Origin: Flammulina velutipes
Taxonomy: Eukaryota > Basidiomycota > Agaricomycetes > Agaricales > Physalacriaceae
Assembly: GCA_011800155.1 (NCBI GenBank)
Contig: CM022374.1
Coordinates: 1,798,001-1,862,000 of the forward strand
Direction of reading: 5' to 3'
DNA: 64,000 nt
Positions 1 through 9,803 of the stretch are shown here, one piece after another. Within the stretch, counting starts at the first letter, position 1; every line of letters begins with the position of its first letter. The notes beneath the pieces were generated by a model. That model was given only the letters and a program-made list of their open reading frames with translations, did not search any database and was not told the origin of the DNA. The position numbers and the translations under genes are program-made.

Positions 1-2261
1 TCCCATACTGTTTTCCGTATCACTCTCAATGAATGGATGACCTGTTGCAACTCTTGCCTGTTCAGCACGACGAATTCGGCTTGGTGTATGATCCACAATG
101 TCCGGCGAAGAATCAGATACAGAAGAGGAAGCAGATACTGCAAACAAGGTTTAGTAGATCTAGATAGATAGTCGAACGCATGAGTACTCACAGCCTCAAC
201 TCGTTTGTCGATACCTGTGACCATGACCAGCGTGTTTACATCGTCTACAAAGTAGTTCACATTGTGGAGTGTCCTCTCTAGTTTCTCTTCTTCCATAAGA
301 ATATAGTTCTTGAATCGAGCGAAGAGGATGCTGTGATCCCAATGGACCTGATCGTATAGGTCAACGTTGCGGAGGCCCGCTAAAAGGTCGGCTACGAAAA
401 TCATTGGAACGCCGTGAGCAAATTCCGAGACGACCAATCTATTAGTGGGGAGAATACGCGAAGAGGCGACCTGTATTTCCGCAAGAAGTCTTCGGATGCG
501 GCGAAAGTACCAATGGTTTGTCATCTCGAATCCTATATGAGAGTTTTCAGACACGGTGAAGTGTAGGAGCATGTTTACTAACCAATGGTCCAGTATGCAA
601 TCCAGTGAGGAAGGCTGTATTTCCCCCAGAACGTTAGCTGTGTTTTAAAATCGTAGAGAATCTTACCTCCAGCTCTGAGGACGCGCCGAGGTGAACTTGT
701 TGACCTCTGCGATGGTGACAAAACCAGACACGTCATTATCAATCGCCTCAATCAAAGCATGCACCCGATAGACACTGATATATTTCAGAGCCCATTTATC
801 CTCGGCGATCTTTTTGCGGATAGCGTCGCTACTCTGATTCTGTGTAGAGCCTTTTCGATCCTCTTCAAGGAAATGATCATGCAGAGCCAGGACGAGATGT
901 CTAGCCTTCACACTTCCTTTCCAACCCTGTTTGCCGTTGAGCGAGTCAAAGAGGAGATGAAATCAGACTAGACGAACCATGTCCTTCCAGACATGGTAAA
1001 TGTCCTGCAAGGTTGTTTTAGTCGGTCGATAGGGCGTATAAATCACCAAAAATATCGTACCCGGTCGATGATGCGATCATGGGGGCCTGAGAGGACTTTC
1101 TCTATGACTCGGTCACTCTCGTGTTTGACCGTTTCCTTGACTTCCTCGAGCTGCTGCTTCATTGCATCGAATTTGAGGTCGAACTCTCGATTATCTGGTA
1201 TGATTTGATCGACTCCTTGCATTATCTCGTCTCGTAGTGATCTCGCGGAGGTCCTGGCAGTGGTGGATTTCCCTTGTTGTTTTTCATCCCGAGAATCAAT
1301 TGTCGTCAAGGTCTCTTCCAATAGTTTGTCGTCCCCTAGGACTGTTTCGATCCCTCCTTTGTCAGACACGAAGGCTCTGACCTCACGCTCTTCTGACGTT
1401 GGTAGGTGCTCGAAAACTAGATCCATGAGGGATTTAACGTTGTCGCGCACTTCGTATAGCATTGTCTTTATGGTCGAGATCTCAACGTGCGCCTGAATCT
1501 GAAGATCGAACTGTATTCCTGTGCGGTGCTCGGTGAATTCCTCCATGACGGTTTGAAATTTGAACTGCCAGTGTTGGCTGGCAAAGAATCTGACTGGAAT
1601 CATTTGTTAGGAGTGCTTTGAATATGATATGAAACACGATTTCGTACAGCAAACATGCCTCTTTCTGTAGCTGTCACAAATCCGTCCCCAGTCTTTGATA
1701 GATTTCTGAATCTTGACCATACGTGATTGGAGTCGCTGTTCCACGGCTCTCATGTTCGAGTCTTCAACGTCTTTGAGTCTAGTAGAGAGCCATGAGCACA
1801 CATTACTGAGCATATAGTTAGATATTGCCGCCAAACGGTACCCACCGAATCAATGCCTCCATCATATCACACATGGCGCAATCCAGAGTCTGAACCTTTT
1901 GGTCGTTCTCTCGTCGCGTAATCTCTAAAGTTATAGCGGTCTTGAAAACCGATACTGTAGCTGAGCGAAATTGATGTACTTGTGGTAGAGATATGAGAAG
2001 ACTACGCACCTTGGAGGAACGGATGGATGTTTCCGACTTGGACCAACACATTTAAGAGTACGGTGCTGGTTTCGGCAAAATGAGATACCCCGTCTTTTAC
2101 AATGGATAATGCATTGCTCGGGAGACCGTGATTCTGAACCATGGCAATGGTCGGATCCTGTACCATGTCCAATATTGAACCTGTACACTATGCGTTAGAG
2201 GTGGGACAGTACAAGCCAATGAACGCTAACCTCTTGATTTTTTAGTGTTTGTCATGGCCAT
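1..2261 (-). CDS. Large EF-hand protein of Agaricomycetes, cut by the window edge
   Basis: The gene reads leftward from an ATG at 2261 and continues past position 1, so its C-terminal part is missing. Joined exons give an N-terminal helical region (about 2180-1610), a long charged, coiled-coil-like stretch (1590-1045), and an EF-hand-like loop at about 690-760 with residues D-N-D-V-S-G-F-V-T-I followed by EVNKFTSARP. After that the frame stays open toward the left edge in several exons. From memory, large proteins of unknown role with this layout and a V-N-x-F-T-x-x-R-P motif after the EF hand are common in mushroom genomes. Calcium binding is plausible from the loop, but the cellular role is unknown. 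Internal exon borders are approximate because several introns are short. Confidence 0.6.
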
Positions 2262-2632
2262 CTGCGAGCAGCCAAGTCACTGGGAGCCAACCTTGATATG
2301 GCACCCGTCAATGGGAGGGAATTTGAGGCAAAACAGTTGTTGGTTCACCTTAAGAGCGAAAAAAATTTCAGGCGCTTAAATTCGAAACCAGGTTCATGTC
2401 AGCGCGGCAGTACGTACATCTCAACAACAGACTGAATAGCGGCCTATGTTCGTTTCGTGGAGCAATCAACACAGAGTGCCTAGGTATCGTCCGAAGGCTC
2501 GGAGCGCTGAAAATCAGGCATGAATGATATGATTGAGAGGCGCCGAACTCACCTCGGTAATTTGCATGTACCATTCGGTATGAAGTACTTTGCAGCTTGC
2601 CGAGGCATACCGCTTGGCTCTACAGACAAAAC
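2262..2632. other. Intergenic, no gene seen
   Basis: About 370 bases separate the EF-hand gene start from the 3' end of the first kinase-like gene. Only short open frames without recognisable content are present. It should hold the EF-hand gene promoter and the kinase gene 3' end. Confidence 0.4.
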
Positions 2633-4180
2633 TCACTTCTCCTCTCTACCCTCATAACACCCGCTTGCCCAAGATTTCTTTCTATTGTGAGATGAAAAGC
2701 GGAGGCGCCTCGCGATAAGTGAGTTTACCTGGTAGAAATAAGTGAGGGGAAGACGAGCGACCACAATGCACGAACCACGACGCCAACGGACTACTTCAAC
2801 ATTACGTTGCAAATCATCAACACTAAGTGATTGACAAATCTGTTCATAACGAGCGAGAGCACTAGCGGCAGTTGGATGCCATTCGCTTTTCGTATCCTTC
2901 ATGGAATCGAGGAGTGGGCCAAGTTGAGGAAGAACATCCTCAATACACTGCGAACGAGACTAATGTCAATGACGAATTGAGGGCGACTCAATGAGGACTT
3001 GCACGAAGGCGCGACTCTAACGAGGATGCAAGCCAGCTGACATCGTGTCTGCAAGCCTGTTTGAACGTCAATTCCCCCGCTCGCCCGACGAGTTGTGTTG
3101 CGTCAGGGTTCATGTCCTGCCACGTCGCTGCCGTTTCGAAGTCGATAAAGGCGTACTTGCTTCCTGGTCCATAAAGACCCGCAACAGGTGGGGTACAAAC
3201 ACTCCAACCGAGCGGAACCAGCACATCCATCAGTTTATTTCCTGAATGAATATCTCCGTGAGTAATTTTGTTCTCGTGTAGGAAGGTGAGCGCCTCATTT
3301 CGGATCACATGGTCAATTGTCAGTTGAGCAAGACAAAGACATCATTTACCTCTAGAAACGCCTGGCCGTAGCGAACAAATTCAGCTACCTGAGTGAAGTC
3401 GGCTGTCACTGCACGGTCCCACCTAGGTAGAAGCGTTAGCAGGGCTTACAGCGCAGAGATGATATAGCTCGCCTAGGCATTACGATGAATACCTGTCCCA
3501 GAAACGTAACATAGTCGTGAATAGGAATAGTATGGTTGCGTGGTTCATCTCGAAGAGCATCAGAATTCAGGAGCTTAATGACGCGAAGCTCTCTAGAGAT
3601 ATTTGGGCCAGAGACAACCCTAAACATAGATTGAGATGGAGACTGATTGTGAAGTATCAGTAACATACTTGATCACGACATCCCGCCCTTTCTCGTCTCG
3701 CGCTGGCCACACGCGAGGAGCCTGGAAATTGAGTTGAGCTCGAAACTATCCAGGTCGTTTACTCACATGGTAACAATATTCTGCGTCAGCAGTCTTTTTA
3801 TAAAAGCATTCTGCGAAAGGGAGAGATCTCTTTTCCGTCTCCGTTGACAAGGGAATCCCCGGGCAAAGCACCGCAAAGATGTCCCCCGGACTCTCGAGAG
3901 AGTATAGGTGATATTCTCGCGATGCGAAATGGGGTCGTAGGAAGTCCCACACACGTATAAGGCGTGCCCGGTCCTTATCATATTGACCAGGAATATTTGG
4001 GTCGCCAACGTGCCAGACGTCGTAACCTGCAGCGACAGGGCTATTCCATAGCCAGGACCGCGCTGTCCAATAGACAGAACTGCAAAAGTCATCCACGCGT
4101 AGAAGTCGTATAGGCCTTAGCAAGTAAGTGACCGTCGCAATTCCTCCGAGAACAGAAGCACACAGGATGGCCTGCCTCAT
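2633..4180 (-). CDS. Membrane-anchored protein-kinase-like protein, tandem copy 1
   Basis: The gene has six predicted exons starting at ATG 4180. The protein (roughly 440 residues) opens with a hydrophobic segment (AILCASVLGGIATVTYLL), suggesting a membrane anchor. A kinase-like fold follows: DVVIK (beta-3 lysine), SREL (helix-C glutamate), HGDIHSGN as catalytic loop with Asp and Asn in place, and FIDFET at the DFG position, where Gly is replaced by Glu. Key catalytic and metal-binding residues therefore look present, but the HGD and DFE forms are atypical of standard Ser/Thr kinases. The C-terminal exon (about 2950-2633) has a second hydrophobic patch. The intron after VFIVMP appears to begin with GC (AG|GCGAGC), shared with copy 2. 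Substrate and role are unknown; it could also be an aminoglycoside-phosphotransferase-like enzyme. Confidence 0.65.
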
Positions 4181-4239
4181 CGTCGTTCATAATCAAGTTC
4201 TGTTAGACCACGTGCTACTATTCGCATCAATCCCAACAA

Positions 4240-4335
4240 TTTTTTTCAACTTGGAACGTCTGTCTTGGAGTCGTTCACAGGTATATTGTTATTGGTTCCA
4301 TCGTTGTAGTATTAGGGATATCGAATGTGGATGAC
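4240..4335 (-). promoter_or_regulatory. Duplicated upstream region of kinase-like copy 1
   Basis: About 75 bases upstream of the copy 1 start (around 4256-4330) are nearly identical to bases 6023-6097 upstream of copy 2, including GTCTTGGAGTCGTTCACAGG. The promoter was evidently duplicated with the gene, so both copies may share regulation. Confidence 0.5.
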
Positions 4336-4518
4336 GGGTTAATGCCACTGCAACTTCCAACTGTAATATCAACTTCTCATCCCGCCGTCGGTTATGACTC
4401 TGAATCTACATACGACCCAGTGACCAGGAGGTCTTCCTATTGCGAGGTGAAAAGCGGAGGTGACTCCCGATAAGTGGTTTCCCCTGAGTAAAATCAGTGA
4501 GTACAACGGTTTGTGACC

Positions 4519-5953
4519 TCAATAAATAAACGAACCATCGAACCAAGAAATCGCTTCAACGCGACGTTGCAGATCTTCGACACTGAGCGATTTGCACATC
4601 TCTTCGAAACGAGCGAGGGCAACAGATGCAGTTGGCTGGGATAGATTTTCCCGAACCTTCATAGAATCGAGAAGTGATACAAGTTCAGGTAAAACGTCGT
4701 CAATGCACTGCGAATTCCGAAAAATGTATCATGTCATTGTCAATAACACATTGAGATATAAAACACTCACGCGAAGCCGCGTTTCTAAGAAGTCCGCAAG
4801 GTCGTGAACATCGTGTTTGCACGCTTGTTCCAACGTCAACATGCCTGCTCGCCCTATGGGTTGCGTGGCATCAGGGCTCATGCCATGCCATATCGCTGTT
4901 GTTTCAAAGTCGATGAACGCGTACTTGCGTTCCGGTCCAACAATACCCGCAACGTGTGGAGTAGAAACATCCCAAGATCGTGGAAGGAGCACATCCATGA
5001 CTGTATTGTCCGTGTGAATATCTCCGTGGGTAATTTTGTTCTCGTGGAGGAAGGCGAGGGCCTTGGTTCACATGGTCACAACTTTAGACTGTAAGACGAA
5101 GGCTGAACTCACCTCCAAAAACGCTTGGCCATAACGAACAAATTCAGCAACCTCGATGAAGTCGGCAAAATATGAGCAGTCCCATCTACGTAGGGATGTT
5201 AGCTGGGCGGATTAGTGAGAACAAATTAGAGCTCGCCTGGGCATTACAACGAACACCTGTCCAAGAAATGTTACATAGTCGAGCACTGGTATGGTACGGT
5301 TGCGCGGGTCATCTCGCAGTGCATCAGAAGTCAGAAGCTTTAGAGCGCAAAGCTCCCTGCTAGAATCTGGGCCAGAAATAGCCCTAAGGCCGATTGAGAT
5401 GGTGTCTGCTTCAATTGTAGATGTCCTACTTGATCACTACGTCCCGTCCTTTCTCGTCTCGCGCCGGCCACACGCGGGGAGCCTATTGATAGGAAGTTGT
5501 AATTGAGCGCGAAACGAGAAATTAGCGACTCACATAGAAGCAATACTCCGCGTCCGTATCTTTTTTGTAGAAACACTTCGCGAACGGGAGCGATGACTTT
5601 TCCCCATTCTCAGTTGGAAAGAGCGCAGAGGTCGGGAAAAGCATCGAAAAGAGGTCCGCTGGATCTTCACGAGCGTATAGGTGGTATCCTCGTGAGACGA
5701 AATGGGGCCGTAGGAATTCCCACATGCGTATCAGCCGCGCCCGGTCCTTATTGTATTGACCTGGAATGCTGGGGTCGCCGCCACGCCAGACACCAAAGTC
5801 TGTACTGACAGGGCTATTCCATAGCCAGGACCGCGCTGTCCAATAGACAGAACTGCAGAAGCCGTCCACATGTAGAAGTCGTATAGGTTTCAGCAGGTAA
5901 GTGGCCGTCACGATTCCTCCGAGAACAGAAGCACAGAGGACGGCTTGCCTCAT
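4519..5953 (-). CDS. Membrane-anchored protein-kinase-like protein, tandem copy 2
   Basis: This is a tandem duplicate of the gene at 2633-4180 with the same intron positions. It keeps the N-terminal hydrophobic segment, DVVIK, SREL, HGDIH and FIDFET. The GC-AG intron after VFVVMP is also conserved (AG|GCGAGC). The intron just before the catalytic-loop exon is about 5 bases shorter than in copy 1. The last exon stops early, after WFDGSFIY, although bases 4380-4518 downstream still resemble the coding end of the other copies, so this protein has lost the hydrophobic C-terminal tail. Divergence from copy 1 is substantial at protein level, so the duplication is not recent. Confidence 0.63.
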
Positions 5954-6042
5954 CGTAGTTCATAGTCAACTTGAACGTTCTATCGGCCCACGTGCTATTC
6001 GCATCAATCCCAAGACTTTTTCAACGTCTGTCTTGGAGTCGT

Positions 6043-6507
6043 TCACAGGTATATTATTATTGGTTCCATCGTTGTAGTATTACAGATATCATTTGTGTAT
6101 GCCGCTTTGTTCATCCTTGGGTTGTAACTTCGAGCATGAGTCAACCTCCCGCCGTCGGGTATGACTCTAAATTTGCATAACAATACAAGGAGTCGGAACC
6201 ACCTGCTTAGCCAAGATCTCTCCCTATTGCGAAACGAAGAGCAGAGGCGACTCCCGATAACGAAGTTTGCCTGACAAAAATAAGTGAGGATAATACGGGC
6301 GACCGCAATGAACCAACCACGATGCCAAGCAACTGCTTCAACAGAGCGTTGCAAATCTTCAACACTGAGTGATTGACTGATCTCTTCGAAACGAGCGAGG
6401 GCAATAGAAGCGGTTGGTTGCGACGGGCCTCCCTTATCCTTCATGGAATCGAGCAGTCGTCCAAATTCAGGTATAATGTCTTCAATACACTTTGAAAGCA
6501 AATCCAC
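6043..6507 (-). pseudogene. Third kinase-like copy, only the last exon remains
   Basis: This frame matches the final exon of the two kinase-like genes (CIEDIIPEFGRLLDSMKD, then ARFEEISQSLSVEDLQ and the hydrophobic tail). Homology begins at the exon border near 6500. Sequence to the right is unrelated and GC-rich, so the kinase domain and start are gone. The open frame runs on to 6043, inside the promoter of copy 2. I read it as the broken end of a tandem array, probably truncated by a rearrangement at about 6500-6540. Confidence 0.7.
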
Positions 6508-6540
6508 AGATCCAATCTCAATACTTATCTTTTATGATTT

Positions 6541-7481
6541 GACCCGATCCGCCTTATAGGGCAACTGGACTCGGGTGGATCGGTGTGATGCTGATGGCCG
6601 CCGTGCCGCGCGCCCGCGCCCTGCGTGACGCCATCAGGCTCGATCGAGGACCCTCCGCCTCACAGCCACTGATGCGGGGATTCCCCGTTCGGGACGTGTG
6701 ACCCGTCCCCTCCGTCTCCGTTCGTTCTCTGCTCTCTACCACCACGACCACCACCACCACGATCCGTGACCTCTCCGCTGTCTCTCTCGACGTGACTCGA
6801 CGCCCCTACAAGTGCCGACTGAATGGAATGTTACCTCTCGATATACACCATGCCCACTCGCCGTTGGAACGTCGTGGCAGAAGACTGAGATCGATTTGGC
6901 CTGGATCCATGGCGACGGGATGGGAATGGATGCGTCACAGTGTCCTCTATCACTCTCATCTGCTGATCACCATTTGCAGACATTCTTTGGCTCGAGGGTC
7001 TTGAACCCAGCAGCATGAATGAGGACAGGCGAACGATGGAATGGACAAGACGCAAGCTGTGTAGCAAGGATCCACGACTGGCGCGATTGAGGTCTCGTGA
7101 ATGGACTCACAAACCAAGGCCCACCAACGGCGCAAACAGCACCAAGAACGGCAGAGACGAGACCAACAAACGACCCGAACGAGACCCACGAACGGGGACC
7201 ACAAACGACACAAACACGGCACCCACGAACGACACAAACGGCACCCACGAACGATACAAACGGCGCCCACGAACGGCACGATCGAGACCAACAAAAAACA
7301 CCCACACCCACAACGAGGACCGTGAACGAGGAGGATAGATGGATGGCACGGATGAGGACTCAAAGACGATGGGAGCATGCATCCGATAGAATAACACTAG
7401 GTACTATATGTGAAGAATAGTTATCTATATTGTGAGTAAACTAAGAATTATAGGATTGATTAAAATACTAAGAGGCTTGAA
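6541..7481. other. GC-rich, gene-free stretch between the kinase array and the Crypton
   Basis: The base composition of 6541-7340 is visibly richer in G and C than its surroundings, and it holds low-complexity runs (ACCACCACGACC-type) and tandem repeats. Overlapping open frames on both strands here (for example 7015-7420) are explained by the repeat composition and none resembles a known protein. The last 100 bases before the Crypton gene are AT-rich. Confidence 0.55.
7218..7283. repeat. 22-base tandem repeat, three units
   Basis: Three consecutive 22-base units (7218-7239, 7240-7261, 7262-7283) share the core CCCACGAACG with few mismatches. Degenerate related units (ACGAACGGG, ACAAACGACACAAAC) extend leftward to about 7140. 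Confidence 0.75.
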
Positions 7482-9803
7482 TCAGTCCTCGTCGTCAGAG
7501 AACTCGGCTGCCGCTGGCGTGATAGCATGATCCTTGCGACGCTTTCGGATTGCCACTAGCAGCTGCGTGAAGCTGTGTGCAGCCTCGGGGTAACGTTTAA
7601 GGAATTCATCGTCATTGGATTCCGCTCTGGCACAGTAGAAACAGTCGTTAGAAACCACGATGTAACAGATTGATAAAGAACATACTTTGCATATTCCAGC
7701 GCAACACACTTGCGCTGGCCTCGCTTCACACCATTTAAATTATGATCCCTTCCCTTGTACCAATTGTGCGGCCATTCCTTCAACGCCTTTCCCGTATGAG
7801 GATCCTTTTCGTGCCACTGCTTGATGGCGGCTTTCCAAGCTTCACCGTTCTTTCGAGGAAGCTTAGAGATAATGGCGCTGGCGCTGGACTCCTCCTCTTC
7901 CGCTCGGAACTTGGAGCCAAGAAGGGGCCGGAATGAGGTTGTCTGTGAGGTTGTAGCGGTAGGATAGAGAGGTAGCTGGCCGGACGGCGGGGTAAACTCC
8001 TTCGAGCCAGGGATCTGAGGCTCAATTCGGAAATGTTGAGGATATTGTTGAGAAGGAAGAAAGTTGACGGTGGGGATAGTATGAGGGGTGATCGGAGGAC
8101 AGGTTGCGTTGCGAAGCGCCGTACCAAAAATGTCGCCCAGGTTATGAGTGACAACTTGGAGCATGTCATGAGTCACTGGCGAAGAGGCATGCTGCTCGCC
8201 CATGAAGTGATCAGCACGATTTAAGCGATAGGGATCCATAGCGTCGCTGTAATTCTCCTCATAGCTCGAGAGAGTATCAAGTAAATATTTCATTAGTGTC
8301 TCGACCTAATGCATGGAATTAGCTCCAATGTCTTCGTGGAATAATAGAGGAAACTCACATTCTCACCCTCAGCCCAGCCACCCCACCAGCGTACCTTTCT
8401 AAGAGACCATCGATTTCCCCATGGGGCATGTATGAAGCGATATTGTGCACCACCACGACGCAGTGAATGAGTTGTCAGTCGACGTTTCAGGCCAGCGGCT
8501 TGAGTGAACTGGTCAATTTCGGCCTGAATGATGTTCTGACTCATAGGGAGTGTAGTCTGAGGCTGACCGCTCACGGAGAGCGCCGGAAAGATAAGCTCGT
8601 CGTCGTGAAGAACTCTCTTCAGCCTAGACTCAAGCAGCCGGACCCACAATGGCAATGTCTTGTACACGTTCAACACAGGCGGGTCATGCGTGAACTCATA
8701 GATATGATATGTATTGCCTGGAAATTTCCTTAGCATTGAACATCGACGATGAAATATGATACATACTTTCCCGAGAGCTGTCATACTCCGACTTGTTCTG
8801 CCAACCTTTGCGGTTCTCTAGAAAGATACTGAAGTATCTACTTGACAAAGGAGGTTCTGTGCGACAGTTCCAATTGATGTCGCTCCGTTTGAGTTGACAG
8901 AGCTCGAAGTTCCTAGTCGGGTAAAACATGAGTGACCGTGAATCAGGTACAACAAACACTAAAAGCTTAAAGCCTACCTTGTCCAAAGGACAAATCCCGT
9001 AGTAAAGAATGCTCGCATTTCAGCATGCTTCATTGCTCGCTTTGTCCATTCTTCATTCAATAATCCTTTGATGCCCATCTCCACAACCTCATCCGAGACC
9101 ACAGCCTGTGAGTATGTAATGATAGCCTCCAGTTCTTCAATAGTAATGGCCTCAGCGTGATCTCGAGTCGCCGCTGAGCCATTCTTGCGGTCGCGGTGCT
9201 TGATGGACTCAATGAGGCTCTGGACATCGGGTGAATCTGCAGGATTTCCGGAAACCAGTCCTGTTTTCTCATCTACGCTGTATTGCTTCGAATTATATCC
9301 ATTCCTGGGTAATGGTTGTTAGTATGTGGCCACTAAATGAACAAAACTCACCGCTTCCATAGATCTTTGAAGGCACTATAATATTTCCATCCTGTACCTT
9401 GCTTGAGATTGCGTTCGTAGCAGTTGTATACAAGAATGAAATCTAGAGCTTGTGCCGAGTACTGATTAGGTTTGTCGTCGAATGCGTGAGCGAAGATCTT
9501 TGTGTCAATGCCGTCGTCCGCGGAGTTCCCAGGTTTGCTTAGCCTCTGCTCGACTACCGAAGCAAGCCATTTCCGCCCAAGCCCGATATAACCATCGTAC
9601 TGCCCTTGAGTGTTTTCAGATAGCCCATGTTTCTTTTTGTTTGTGGTCCCAAGGTCGCGTAGGTGGGAAATGCCGCTATTCTCGGTAGTAACTTGGGACT
9701 TTGGGGCACGGCGTTTCTTCTTGAGTGGTGTCGTACCCGGGGAGGTCTCTGCCTGAGGCTTTGGCTTCCTTTTCCTAGACGGAGCCATTTCTTTTGAAGC
9801 CAT
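7482..9803 (-). mobile_element. Crypton-type tyrosine recombinase, apparently intact
   Basis: Six exons starting at ATG 9803 join into an uninterrupted protein of about 689 residues. After a basic N terminus (KRKPKPQ, KKKRR) comes a core-binding region. The tyrosine-recombinase catalytic domain follows: the first Arg in LWTRNFELCQLKRSDI (about residue 262), a Lys-bearing segment NRKGWQNK, the H-x-x-R box HSLRRGGAQY (about 405), WGGWAEGE, and the nucleophile Tyr in MKYLLDTL (about 440), created by splicing at 8357/8308. Near residues 565-625 is a Trp-rich DNA-binding module (GEAWKAAIKQWHEKDP, EWPHNWYKG, RKCVALEY) resembling the GCR1_C-type domain of Crypton elements. The C terminus is acidic (EFSDDED). 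All expected catalytic residues are present. Cryptons lack terminal inverted repeats, and I could not define the element ends. It could alternatively be a domesticated recombinase. Confidence 0.82.

Noticed and set aside
6985..7015. tRNA-like B-box (minus-strand GGTTCAAGACC)
   Set aside because: The flanking bases do not pair as a T-stem and no A-box or acceptor stem could be built around it.
7015..7420. Overlapping 74-140-codon frames on both strands
   Set aside because: They arise from a low-stop repeat composition (CACGAACG units); none shows protein-like conservation or motifs.
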